Source of the DNA: Gemmatimonadales bacterium
Lineage (GTDB): Bacteria; Gemmatimonadota; Gemmatimonadetes; Gemmatimonadales; GWC2-71-9
Direction: 5' to 3'
DNA: 64,000 nucleotides
Assembly (NCBI GenBank): GCA_036265815.1
Contig: DATAOI010000021.1
Span: 61,700 to 125,699 of the forward strand
A program made the position numbers and the translations under genes. Within the stretch, counting starts at the first letter, position 1. The number at the start of each line of letters is the position of its first letter. Under the pieces are notes generated by a model that saw nothing but the letters and a program-made list of their open reading frames with translations, did not search any database and was not told the DNA's origin. Shown here in pieces: positions 26,600 to 35,640 of the stretch.

Positions 26600-27178
26600 A
26601 TGGGGCGTCCGACTCGGAAGGCGGAGCGCCGGAAGCCACCCCCCGACGCGGCCCAAGGCGTGGCGGCAGGCCTTCGCTCCCGCGCGATCGACTTCAACGC
26701 TCTGGTCTGGCGAACCATCACCCGCACCCGCTCCACCGCCGGCGGCTCGCCGCTGTGCGCGGCCAGCCTCGATCCGGCGCTGGCCCCGGTCCGGGTCGAC
26801 GCGGATCAGCTGGAGCGGGTGGTCCGCGACCTGCTCGCCGGGGCGCTGGAAGCGTTGCCGGCGGGCGCCTGCCTCCTGGTGGAGACCAGCAATATTCCGC
26901 CGGAAGCCGCGGAGGTGAGGCGCCAGGACCACCCCGCGGTCGACTCATTCGTGCGCCTTGCCCTGCATGACATGCGGCAGGGTGAGCCGGCGCCCAGCCG
27001 CACCCCTCGACGGTTTCCATCCTCGACCACAGCCCTCATTCACCGTTTCGGGGGCTTCCTCAGAACCGAGAGACACCCCGATGGCGGGAGCAGCCTCCGG
27101 ATGTACTTGCCGCAGGCCGCGCGAACACGACCGTCCATGCCGGCCGGAACGGGCGAGGCGAGTGACGAAATGATCTGA
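26600..27178 (+). CDS. Stand-alone degenerate HATPase-like protein
   Basis: 192 residues from ATG 26600, two bases after the kinase stop. Segments align with the ATPase domain of the MHYT kinase at 45638-47548: VDADQLERVVRDLLAGALEALPAG against its N-box region, VRLALHDMRQGEP against G1, and HPDGGSSLRMYLPQA against the final strand. The N-box Asn residues that hold Mg-ATP are replaced, G1 is disrupted and the G2 glycine loop is missing. There is no HisKA region. It is either a decaying kinase fragment or a non-catalytic binding partner of the upstream kinase. Composition is like its neighbours. Confidence 0.6.
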   Translation: MGRPTRKAERRKPPPDAAQGVAAGLRSRAIDFNALVWRTITRTRSTAGGSPLCAASLDPALAPVRVDADQLERVVRDLLAGALEALPAGACLLVETSNIPPEAAEVRRQDHPAVDSFVRLALHDMRQGEPAPSRTPRRFPSSTTALIHRFGGFLRTERHPDGGSSLRMYLPQAARTRPSMPAGTGEASDEMI

Positions 27179-27620
27179 CCGTGCAACTCCCGACCGGCTG
27201 GACATCTCCAGCCGTTGATGTCCGTCTGGCCGGCTCCGGGGCAGCGACGGTGTCGGATCAAGGGGGCCCGGGGCTTCGGGGCAACGGCAGGCGTCCCGCA
27301 TCAGGAATGCTAAGTTCCTTACTCATAATCCGTTAAGGAACTCATAATCCGTTAAGGAACAACGGTCAGCGTCGGATTGGGTCCGTGGCACGCAAGATCT
27401 AGACTGACCTGCCGTAGCCCGGTAGGATCCCAGTCACGGCATTCGCCGCCTTGACCCAGACATATTTCGGGTTGGTGTGAATGTTGCCGGAAATTGCACT
27501 CTTGGTGTCCGTGAGCCGCCCGACCGTAATCACCGGGCGCCGGAGCGGCGTCGAGTCAGGTCCTCGGGAAACCTGGGGTCTGGGGCAGCGGCAGGCCTTT
27601 CTCCGCAACTTCAGGGGTAC
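27179..27620. other. Intergenic region upstream of the sigma factor gene
   Basis: About 440 bases. It contains the 19-base tandem repeat described separately and some lower-GC sequence. On the minus strand, 27399-27540 has a protein-like open stretch ending in a stop (for example NPKYVWVKAANAVTGILPG) that lacks a start and may be a gene remnant. No other feature is supported. Confidence 0.4.
27314..27360. repeat. 19-base tandem repeat with inverted half-site
   Basis: Two perfect head-to-tail copies of CTCATAATCCGTTAAGGAA at 27322-27340 and 27341-27359. They are preceded at 27314-27321 by GTTCCTTA, the inverse of the TAAGGAAC ends found at 27334-27341 and 27353-27360. AT-rich against the GC-rich background. 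It lies 260 bases upstream of the ECF sigma factor start. It could be a tandem operator or the footprint of a past insertion. Confidence 0.7.
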
Positions 27621-28121
27621 ATGACGGCCGACCTCACCGTTTTGTTCGAGCAATACTACGCCTCGCTGGTCCGGATGCTCTACCGCCGGACCGGCGACCG
27701 CGATCGGGCGGAGGACCTGGCGCAGGAGACCTTCGCCCGGGCCGTGTCGGCGCCGCCGGACAACCCCCGGCCGTGGCTCTTCGCGGTGGCGCTCAACCTG
27801 GTGCGGGAGGACGGGCGGCGCGCGGTCACCCGGGGCCGCCGGCTGGAGCTGCTCAGGTCGGAGAGCGATGGGCCCGCCGCGGGGCCCGATGTGGACCTGG
27901 AGCGGAACGAAAGCGCGGCCCGGGTTCGCTCGGCGCTCGCGGCACTGAACGAGCGGGACCGCGAGGCGCTGCTGCTCAAGGCCGAGGGATTCAGTTACGA
28001 CGAGATCGCCGCGACGCTGGGGCTGGCCAAGGGCGCGGTCGGCACCACGCTCGCCCGGGCCCGGCGGCGATTGGTCGAGGCGTACCGGGCGCAGGAACGA
28101 GGGAAGTATGCCGCATCTTGA
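27621..28121 (+). CDS. ECF-family RNA polymerase sigma factor
   Basis: 166 residues from ATG 27621, with AGGGG upstream; the frame from 27477 adds unlikely sequence. Sigma region 2 is seen in FEQYYASLVRMLYRRTGDRDRAEDLAQETF (given here as one block of the family) and region 4 in LNERDREALLLKAEGFSYDEIA with a helix-turn-helix. It has no region 1 or 3, as expected for group 4. It overlaps the downstream anti-sigma gene by 14 bases, the usual sigma/anti-sigma pairing. Target promoters unknown. Confidence 0.92.
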   Translation: MTADLTVLFEQYYASLVRMLYRRTGDRDRAEDLAQETFARAVSAPPDNPRPWLFAVALNLVREDGRRAVTRGRRLELLRSESDGPAAGPDVDLERNESAARVRSALAALNERDREALLLKAEGFSYDEIAATLGLAKGAVGTTLARARRRLVEAYRAQERGKYAAS

Positions 28122-29418
28122 CGAAGGCACGCTGCACGCGTTGCTGGATGGCGAGCTCGAAGGTACCGAGGTCCTGGAAATCCAGGCCCACCTGGGAGGC
28201 TGCGCCAGCTGCGGGTCGCGTCTTAAAGACATCCGCGAGTTCATGACGGAAGCCGACCGGCTGCTCGGCAGTGTGGATCTGCCACATACGCCTGGACGTC
28301 CTGCGCCCTCGATAGGCCCCCGGACCGTACTGGCACAGGACGTGTCTCAGCCGCCTCGGGAGGCGCCCGCCCGCGCCCCCAATCGCCCGCTCCCACCACC
28401 CCCGCCGCGGCCAGGCGCGTGGGAAGAGCCGCCGGTTCTGCTCATTCCGGACAATCCCGACACCATCGAGCTCAAGCAGCGGTGGCTCCACGGCATGGGA
28501 TGGGCGGCAACGATCGCGGTGGCGGTTGGCCTGGGATTCATGGTGAGTCAGCTGCGGAGCGGCGCGCCCGCTCGGGGAGCCGCCACCGTCGCCACCGAGC
28601 GTGCGGCCGCGCCATCGAATGCCGTGGTCAGCACCGAGGAGACGCCCCGTCCAGACTCGGCGGCGGCGGCTCAGACCGGCACCCCGCGTCGCGACTCGGC
28701 CAGACCGCCGGCCGCGCCAGCTCCGGCCCCGGTCGCCAAGACCAACGCTCCCAAGCCGGCGAAGCCGGCGGAAAAGCAGGCGGCCGCTCCCAAAGCGGAG
28801 ACGCCCAGGGATGAGCTCCAGCAGGCCGCCGAACCGGAGTCGACATCCGACAGCGAGCCGGCGGAATCCTCCGCTTCCGGCGACTCGGCCACGACCGGAC
28901 GGGAGGATCCTGCGGTGATCCGGGCCCGTGCGTCGGAGGCCTTGGCTGAGTTGGACCGGGAGCGGCTGCGGTCCCGGGCGGCCGCCGCCACGGCGGCGCT
29001 CGACGCCCAGGCGCGCCGGAGCGCCCGGCCGGCTGAGCAGGCGCCGCCGCCAGCAGCTCCCGCTCCGCCGCCCACGCTGGAGCAGCGGTCGCGCATCTAT
29101 CTCCGAATTGGTCTGGATGAGGCCGCGCGGCAGCTCGGCGGCCCGGCGCACGTGATCGAGGGGTTGAATCCCTCGTTCATGGGGCTGGCCCAAGGCAGCC
29201 TTTCACCAGGAGCGGATACCACCCGTCCGGTGGTGCGAGTGGTGTACCAGGATGCTCAGGGCCGGATGATCGTGCTCGACCAGCAGCGGTTGCGGCCCGG
29301 CCAGACCTCGCCGACGCGTGCCTCGTCCAATACCTGGATCACCGGCGACGTCCTGCTACACCTGCAGGGCGAGGTCGGTCCCGAGATCCTCCGCAACCTG
29401 CAGCCGCGCGTCCGCTGA
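28108..29418 (+). CDS. Zinc-finger anti-sigma factor with long periplasmic region
   Basis: 436 residues. The N-terminus has the zinc-binding anti-sigma pattern, HALLDGEL followed by HLGGCASC (H-x3-C-x2-C) around residues 28-36. A Pro-rich linker leads to one membrane helix (about 131-150, GWAATIAVAVGLGFMVSQL). The remaining 280 residues face the periplasm: a Pro/Ala/Glu-rich disordered part, then a more ordered C-terminal region (about 330-436; RIYLRIGLDEAARQLGGP, VVRVVYQDAQGRMIVLDQQR). It should hold the cognate sigma factor at the membrane until a periplasmic signal releases it. Confidence 0.85.
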   Translation: MPHLDEGTLHALLDGELEGTEVLEIQAHLGGCASCGSRLKDIREFMTEADRLLGSVDLPHTPGRPAPSIGPRTVLAQDVSQPPREAPARAPNRPLPPPPPRPGAWEEPPVLLIPDNPDTIELKQRWLHGMGWAATIAVAVGLGFMVSQLRSGAPARGAATVATERAAAPSNAVVSTEETPRPDSAAAAQTGTPRRDSARPPAAPAPAPVAKTNAPKPAKPAEKQAAAPKAETPRDELQQAAEPESTSDSEPAESSASGDSATTGREDPAVIRARASEALAELDRERLRSRAAAATAALDAQARRSARPAEQAPPPAAPAPPPTLEQRSRIYLRIGLDEAARQLGGPAHVIEGLNPSFMGLAQGSLSPGADTTRPVVRVVYQDAQGRMIVLDQQRLRPGQTSPTRASSNTWITGDVLLHLQGEVGPEILRNLQPRVR

Positions 29419-29427
29419 GTCCGAGGC

Positions 29428-31905
29428 TCAGCGCCGCGCGACGTCGAGCAACCCCCGGACCTTCCGCAACAACTCATCCGCGGTGAACGGCTTGTGGATC
29501 AGTTCCACGTCGCTCACCCCACGGCGCAGCACCTCGTCGTCGGTGTACCCCGAGACATACAGCACGCGGATCTCGGGATAGAGTGGCGTGAGCGCCTCGA
29601 CCAGCTCCCTCCCTCCCATCTCCGGCATCACTACGTCCGTGACCAGGACATGGATCGGCTGCTGGTAGCGTTGGGCCAGCAGGAGCGCCTCGCGTCCGTG
29701 GGCCGCCTCAAGGACGCTGTATCCGTGATCGTGCAGGATCTTCCGCAAGAGCTCCCGGACCGCCTCCTCGTCCTCGACGACCAGCACGGTCTCGGTCCCG
29801 TCGAGGGACGCATCCTCGCCCACTGCCCCGAGATCGTCCTCCTCGTCGTGCAAGGGGAGATAGATCTTCACCATGGTCCCCTCTTCCGACTCGCTGGTGA
29901 CCCGCACGGCACCGCCGTTCTGCCGGACGATTCCGTAGACCAGCGAGAGCCCCAGTCCGGCGCGGCGTCCCTGGCCATGGCTGGGCTCGACCTCGAACGC
30001 CTGAGGCAGCGAGTCGGGGTCGAGCTCGCTGCCGGTGTCGGAGATGGCGAGCACGACGTACCGGCCGGGGCGGACGTGGCGTCCCCGCCCGGCGCGGCTG
30101 ATCTGACGCTCGGAGGTCTCAATCGTGAGCGTCCCGCCTGACGGCATGGCGTCGCGCGCGCTGAGGATGAGATTGACCACCAGCTGCTCCAATTGGCCCG
30201 GATCGATCCGGACCTTCGCCGCTCCGGGAATCAGCCGCAGACTCACCCGGATGTCGGCGCCCATCAGGCGCTGGACGAACCCCTGCATGCCCCGGAGCAG
30301 CTCGTTCAGGCTGGTCGGCCGCGGCTGCAGGGCCTGTCGCCGGCCGAAGGAGAGAAGCTGCCGGGTCAGCAGCGCGCCGCGGTCTGCCGCCTGACAGATC
30401 CGATCGACGTCCGCCCGCCGCCGATCTGCCGGATCCAGATCCCGCAACAACATCTCCCCGAAGCCGCGCACCGTGGTCAGGATGTTGTTGAAGTCGTGGG
30501 CCACGCCGCTGGCGATCCGGCCGACCGCGTCCATCCGCTGGGCGTGACGGAGCTGCTCCTCGCTCTGGTGCAACGCGGCCCGGGTCCGGGTCCGCTCGGT
30601 GATGTCGGTGGCCAGCACGAGGCGGGCCTGATGACCATCCACCTCCAGCGCGTGCGAGACGATCTCCATGTCGACGATGGAGCCATCCTTCCGCTGGTGC
30701 TGGGCCAGGGCGATCCCTTCTCGTTGCGGCCCGCGCTCCAGCGAGCCCGCCAGCCCGGGCGCGTCCTCCTGGTGCAGGATGTCCATGATGGACATCTGGA
30801 GAAATTCGTCTCGCGAGTAGCCGTAGTGGCGGATGGCTGCGTCGTTGACGGCGAGGAAGACCAAGGTCTCCACGTCGAAGACCCACATCGGCTGCGGGTT
30901 GGCGTCGAACAGGAGACGGTACCTCCGGTCGGCCTCGACGGCTTCCCGGTGGAGATACGCATTGTCGACCGCGAGCGCCGAGCGTGCGGCGAGCTCCTCG
31001 ACGAATCTGACGTCGTCCGGCTCGAAGCGCCGGCCCGACTCGCTGCTGATGACCAGGGTGAGGACGCCGAGCGTCCGGCCTCGGGCGTGCAGCGGGACAC
31101 GAAGCACCCAGGCCGGCGCCAGAGCCCGGTATAGCTTGAGGTGCTCGGCATCCTCCGCCCGTTGGCGGAGCAGCTCTTCGCTGACCTCGGTCACGTCAGA
31201 GGTGGCGCCGGGCTCGCCCAAGGGAAGGCCCCGAACGCCGTACTCGCAGAGTGCGCGGACCACCAGATCCCGGGCGGGGTCCCGGTGCGCCGCCGCCACG
31301 AACTGCAGCATGCCCTGCTCGGTGGCCACGTGGATGGTGCACCAATCCGCCAGGCCGGAGACAATGAGGCGCGCCAGGTCACGCAGCGTCACCTCGTATT
31401 CCAGCGAGGAGGCGAGACGCTCACCCACCTGCTCGAGAAAGGACAACCGACGGTCGAGCGCCTCGGCTTCCTTCTGGGTGAGCGGGATCTCCTCGGCGCG
31501 GTTGGCCTTGGTGCGCAGCCGGGCCACCACTGCCGCTATGGCGGACGAGCTGGCGCCGACCGCGAGGAGACTGATCATTCCGGAGGACGTGTAATGGAGC
31601 GCGGGGCGGGTCTGGGAAAAGAAGTGCGCCGCGTACACGGTGGTCACCACCGCGCTCACCATGGCGGGCCACAGTCCACCCCAGTACGCCGCACACACGA
31701 TGGTGAGAAGCAGCAGTGGGAACGGGTGAATGAGCGCCGTTCCCTGGCGTGCAAGCACGTCCAGGACGACGGCCACGGCGACGGTCAGGAGTGGCCCGCG
31801 GACGCCGGCCCCCGCGCGGCCCCAGTCCGTGGCGGCCCGGGTGAAGGCTGCTGCGGCGAGGGATCGCAGGCTGTCGGAACCCTGCGTGATGCTGCTCTGG
31901 GTCAT
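29428..31905 (-). CDS. Membrane hybrid histidine kinase with GAF and PAS domains and altered ATPase
   Basis: About 825 residues (ATG 31905; TTG at 31929 is possible). Three to four N-terminal helices (about 40-125) of DUF4118 type, coiled coil, GAF (about 165-330), PAS (about 330-445), HisKA (GVAHDFNNILTTV), HATPase and C-terminal receiver (HVLVTDVVMPEMGG). The ATPase is unusual: the N box reads NLILSARDAM, with Ser in place of the Mg-binding Asn, and G1 reads DTGSELD, lacking the second Gly; the F box is QAFEVE. G2 (GLGLSLVYG) is intact. Activity may be weak or absent. It is convergent with the anti-sigma gene, stops 9 bases apart. Confidence 0.85.
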   Translation of the reverse strand: MTQSSITQGSDSLRSLAAAAFTRAATDWGRAGAGVRGPLLTVAVAVVLDVLARQGTALIHPFPLLLLTIVCAAYWGGLWPAMVSAVVTTVYAAHFFSQTRPALHYTSSGMISLLAVGASSSAIAAVVARLRTKANRAEEIPLTQKEAEALDRRLSFLEQVGERLASSLEYEVTLRDLARLIVSGLADWCTIHVATEQGMLQFVAAAHRDPARDLVVRALCEYGVRGLPLGEPGATSDVTEVSEELLRQRAEDAEHLKLYRALAPAWVLRVPLHARGRTLGVLTLVISSESGRRFEPDDVRFVEELAARSALAVDNAYLHREAVEADRRYRLLFDANPQPMWVFDVETLVFLAVNDAAIRHYGYSRDEFLQMSIMDILHQEDAPGLAGSLERGPQREGIALAQHQRKDGSIVDMEIVSHALEVDGHQARLVLATDITERTRTRAALHQSEEQLRHAQRMDAVGRIASGVAHDFNNILTTVRGFGEMLLRDLDPADRRRADVDRICQAADRGALLTRQLLSFGRRQALQPRPTSLNELLRGMQGFVQRLMGADIRVSLRLIPGAAKVRIDPGQLEQLVVNLILSARDAMPSGGTLTIETSERQISRAGRGRHVRPGRYVVLAISDTGSELDPDSLPQAFEVEPSHGQGRRAGLGLSLVYGIVRQNGGAVRVTSESEEGTMVKIYLPLHDEEDDLGAVGEDASLDGTETVLVVEDEEAVRELLRKILHDHGYSVLEAAHGREALLLAQRYQQPIHVLVTDVVMPEMGGRELVEALTPLYPEIRVLYVSGYTDDEVLRRGVSDVELIHKPFTADELLRKVRGLLDVARR

Positions 31906-32033
31906 GGCTCTGTCCGCAGGTTCGACCAACCCCTCGGCACGAGTGATCAGGGGACGGTCCTAACCTCCACTGCGGCAGGCAGCCAGTCTGTGACAGGCCA
32001 CACACCGAACGGGCGGGCAGCGGCCCGGACGGG

Positions 32034-32250
32034 CTAAGTGCTGCGGAGCGCGACCATTGGGTCGACTGAGGTGGCCTGGCGGGCGGGCACCAGACAGGCC
32101 GCCGCGGCCACCAGAAGAAGGACCAGGATCATGGCGGCAAAGGTGAGCGGGTCGGTAGCGTGGACGCCGTAGAGCAGGTCGGCCATGAGGCGGGTGACCA
32201 GCAAGGCACCGCCAACCCCGAGCGCCGGGCCCACCGGCCAGGACCGGCTC
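32034..32250 (-). pseudogene. C-terminal remnant of an FtsX/MacB-type ABC permease
   Basis: About 70 residues match only the final part of FtsX-like permeases: a glycine-rich helix ([19 protein letters not shown]), the loop [11 protein letters not shown], a helix [16 protein letters not shown] and the terminal [16 protein letters not shown], which is a hallmark ending. The upstream 700 residues of such a permease are missing; the frame continues to 32393 with unrelated sequence and no start. I read this as the surviving 3' end of a deleted permease gene lying against the promoter of the TonB receptor. Confidence 0.75.
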
Positions 32251-32378
32251 GGGCCACGGCGCGCGCGTTTCCGCCCGAGCGTTGCCGCCAATGTCACGCC
32301 GCACACGCCGCGCGCGACAACGTCTTCGTGCAGTTCTATCCCTCGCTGCGCGCCCCGCCACCGTGACCCTCGGGCGTC

Positions 32379-32407
32379 TTGCGACCGGTCCATCTGCGCG
32401 GTATGCT
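32379..32407 (+). promoter_or_regulatory. Promoter of the second TonB receptor gene
   Basis: -35 TTGCGA (32379-32384), 17-base spacer, -10 TATGCT (32402-32407). The predicted start near 32414 leaves a leader of about 96 bases. The -35 shares TTGCG with other promoters in the window. Confidence 0.55.
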
Positions 32408-32509
32408 ATCCCCGTCCGATCCGACAATCCCCGCTGCTCCCATTCCTCCGGCCGCCCGGGCAGGTCCGGTACGCGTGAGCCGGCCGCCCGCGAAAGAGAG
32501 AGATTGCCG

Positions 32510-35500
32510 ATGCCGTTGCTTCGTCCGATCCGCGCATCCGCGCGACTGCTGCTGGGTCTCGCGCTCCCCGTCCTGTCGAGCCAACTGCACGCCCAGGCCC
32601 AGGCCACCACCGGCGTCATCCGCGGCGTCGTAAGCGACTCCTCCTCGGGCGCGCCGCTGGCCGGCGCCGTCGTGAGACTGCGAAACGTGGAGACCAACGC
32701 CGAGCGAGTGCTGACCACCAACGAACTGGGAGTGTTCGCGGGAACCCTGCTCCGGGTAGGGACCTACGACGTCTCGGCGCGCGCGCTCGGCTTCAAGCCA
32801 TCGGAGCGAAACGGGGTGGGGGTCCGGCTGGGTGAGACGGTCGACCTGCCACTCTCGCTGGCCCCTCAAGCGGTGCAGCTGCAGGAGCTCACGACTGTCG
32901 CCGAGTCCCCGCCGGTGGATGTGACCAAATCGGAGGGATCGACCCGCCTCGATGCGGCGGCGGTCGAGGGCCTTCCCAACAATGGCCGCAACATCTTCAA
33001 CTACACCACTCTGACGCCCAACGTGGGAGTCGTGCAGGGCCCGGACGGCGACGAGATCAGCATCGGGGGGCAGAGAGGCATTCACAACAACGTCTCGGTG
33101 GACGGGGCCGACTTCAACAACCCCTTCTTCGGCGAACAGCGCGGCGGCCAGCGGCCGGCGTTCACGTTCAACCTGGATGCCGTGCAGGACTTCGTGGTCG
33201 TGGCCGATGGCGCGAATGCGGAGTTCGGCCGGTCGAGCGGTGGGTTCATCAACGTCATCACGAAGTCGGGAACCAACCAATTCCACGGCTCCGCGCACTA
33301 CTTCGGAAAATATGACGGCCTCTCTGCCGACTTCAACCATACCTTCCCGAGCGGGGCCACCAGTGGTTTCCAGCCCGATTTCCGGCAGCATCAGTTCGGC
33401 GGAACCATCGGAGGGCCGCTGGTCCGCGACAGGGCGTTCTTCTTCCTGGCGTACGACCAGCAGGTCTACGATGAGACCAAGCAGAGGACCCGGCAGGCAC
33501 AGATCGACCCGCTGTTGCTCGCGTTCGTGGATACGGCGTTCGGCGGCGCGCTGAATGGAGACTTCGGCCCGATCGCGCGTACCAATGACGGCAACGCCCT
33601 CCTCGCCAAGCTCGACTTCCGGCTGAGCCAGAAGCACACCGCCTCGCTCAAGTACAATTTCACGTACTCGAGGCAGCAGAACGGGACGTTCGACGTCGAC
33701 TCCTGGGCCCGGAGTGCCAATGCCCTGGAGAAGGACTACTCCCACGCGGTGAACGGAAGCCTCACGTCAAACTTCTCTTCCTCGCTCTCCAACGAATTCC
33801 GGTTCCAGTGGGCCCGCGAGGCCCGGCCGCGCCCGTACGACGGACCGGTCAACCCGGCAACCGGCCGCCCCTTCCCGGACACCGACATCGATTTCGTCGG
33901 TCAGTACCGCCTCGGCATGCCGTTCTTCATCCCGGTGGCGGACCACGACGTGCGCTTCCAGGCGCTGGACAATGTCTCGCTGGTGAAGGGGAATCACCTC
34001 TTCAAGCTGGGTGGTGAGTGGAACCGGACCGCGACGACCCAGACCTTCGTCGGATTCGGAAACGGGCGCATGGCCTTCGGATCGGTGCAGGGGTTCCTCA
34101 ACTACGTGGCCAACGGGAACGGGTACGTAGAGTGCGTAGACACTCTCACCAACGCTCCGGCTTCCACCCAGACCACCGGCACCTGCCCGGCCGGCCAGCG
34201 CATCCAGGGACCCGTGGTGCTGTATCTCCAGCAGGCCGGCGTCCCGCCGCTCACGCTCGAGGAGTCCGGTACCCAAACGATCATCCAGCACGACCTCGCG
34301 CTCTTCCTGCAGGACAGCTGGAAGCCGCAGACGAAGCTGACCGTCAACTACGGTCTCCGGTGGGAAGCCCAGATCGAGCCCGGCCTGATCACGCCGAAGG
34401 CCGACCTGTTCTACGCGCCCTTCATCGGCAAGACGGTGACGACTTCGGCCGGCGACTTCGCCTTTCCTGGCGCCGGCACGATTCCGTCCGACTACAGCAT
34501 GTTCCAGCCGCGACTCGGCATCGCGTACGACGTTAGTGGCGACGGCAAGCAGGTCATCCGTGCCAACGCCGGCCTGTACTACGCCAGAATTCCGGGGCTC
34601 AACCTGGCCAGCAGCCGAAGCACCGACGGTTCCCGGGGTCAGACGATCTTCCGAAGCAGCGAACTCATCCCTGTCCTCGGCGCGCCGCCGAACTACGGTG
34701 AGCTGCTGTCCACACCAGCCGGACCGTTCGATCCCGACGTGTTCGTCTTCGACAAGGACTTCGAGAACCCCCGCACGTTCAGCGCCACGGTGGCGTTCGA
34801 GCGCGAGGTGGCTCACGGACTGGCGGCAGCGATCAGCTACACCCATACGCGGGCCGATCATCTCACCCGGTTCTTCAACGCCAATGACGCCGTGTTCGGG
34901 CTGCCGTGGCGGACCGGGCTCGGGGCCGGGGGAATCAACGGTATCGGCAACCTGACCGTCATCCAGAGCACCGCGAAGTCGCGGTACAACGGCTTCACCG
35001 CAGAGCTCCGTCGGACGCTCGACCCGCATCTCCAGTTCCAGGTCAACTACACGCTTTCGTTCGACAAGTCGGACGATGACAACGAACGCGATCCGTTCAC
35101 GTTCCGCTATGCCCGGGCCGACTCGCTCCAGGCGGAATACAACTGGAGCGACCGCGACCAGCGCCACCGCTTCAATGCCTGGCTGCTCGCCGTGCTGCCC
35201 GGCGACATCTATCTCAACAACCGGGTCAGCGCCTACTCGGCGCAGCCCACCTCCGAGAAGTGCGGCACCACCGGCGCCACCCTCAACCAGGGCACCGGCG
35301 TCCCCGTGTCCTCCCTGGCGCAGACGGGGCAAGCCGAGCGGATCTGCCCCGACGGCCACATCATCAGGCGGAACACGATCCGCCGGGACAACGCCTTCTT
35401 CTCGTGGGATATCCGGGCGTCAAAGCCGATCAATCTCGGTCCGCAGGGCACGTTCGAGGCAATTTTCGAGGTCTTCAACGTGACCAACAGCGACAACTTC

Positions 35501-35605
35501 CTGGCCCCGACGGGTTCGAGCGTGTATCTCAACTTCGACGGCACCCTGCGCAGCGGTCTGGGGGCGCCGCGGCAGTTCCAAGTGGGCGGTCGCTGGCTCT
35601 TCTGA
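32510..35605 (+). CDS. TonB-dependent receptor with carboxypeptidase-regulatory-like domain
   Basis: 1031 residues from ATG 32510 (GAGAGAGA upstream; the frame from 32282 is an extension into non-coding sequence). Signal peptide with LLLGLALPVLSSQLHAQA. CPR domain about 35-115 (GVIRGVVSDSSSGAPLAGAVV), plug about 120-250 (NIFNYTTLTPNVGVV, AEFGRSSGGFINVITKSGTN), then a large barrel ending in LGAPRQFQVGGRWLF with the C-terminal Phe of outer-membrane barrels. It is Oar-like and has the same architecture as the receptor at the left edge. Two such receptors within 35 kb suit a scavenging lifestyle. No SusD partner. Substrate unknown. Confidence 0.92.
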   Translation: MPLLRPIRASARLLLGLALPVLSSQLHAQAQATTGVIRGVVSDSSSGAPLAGAVVRLRNVETNAERVLTTNELGVFAGTLLRVGTYDVSARALGFKPSERNGVGVRLGETVDLPLSLAPQAVQLQELTTVAESPPVDVTKSEGSTRLDAAAVEGLPNNGRNIFNYTTLTPNVGVVQGPDGDEISIGGQRGIHNNVSVDGADFNNPFFGEQRGGQRPAFTFNLDAVQDFVVVADGANAEFGRSSGGFINVITKSGTNQFHGSAHYFGKYDGLSADFNHTFPSGATSGFQPDFRQHQFGGTIGGPLVRDRAFFFLAYDQQVYDETKQRTRQAQIDPLLLAFVDTAFGGALNGDFGPIARTNDGNALLAKLDFRLSQKHTASLKYNFTYSRQQNGTFDVDSWARSANALEKDYSHAVNGSLTSNFSSSLSNEFRFQWAREARPRPYDGPVNPATGRPFPDTDIDFVGQYRLGMPFFIPVADHDVRFQALDNVSLVKGNHLFKLGGEWNRTATTQTFVGFGNGRMAFGSVQGFLNYVANGNGYVECVDTLTNAPASTQTTGTCPAGQRIQGPVVLYLQQAGVPPLTLEESGTQTIIQHDLALFLQDSWKPQTKLTVNYGLRWEAQIEPGLITPKADLFYAPFIGKTVTTSAGDFAFPGAGTIPSDYSMFQPRLGIAYDVSGDGKQVIRANAGLYYARIPGLNLASSRSTDGSRGQTIFRSSELIPVLGAPPNYGELLSTPAGPFDPDVFVFDKDFENPRTFSATVAFEREVAHGLAAAISYTHTRADHLTRFFNANDAVFGLPWRTGLGAGGINGIGNLTVIQSTAKSRYNGFTAELRRTLDPHLQFQVNYTLSFDKSDDDNERDPFTFRYARADSLQAEYNWSDRDQRHRFNAWLLAVLPGDIYLNNRVSAYSAQPTSEKCGTTGATLNQGTGVPVSSLAQTGQAERICPDGHIIRRNTIRRDNAFFSWDIRASKPINLGPQGTFEAIFEVFNVTNSDNFLAPTGSSVYLNFDGTLRSGLGAPRQFQVGGRWLF

Positions 35606-35640
35606 GCGGGGCGTTTCACGCCAGCAGTCGACGCTTCGAA

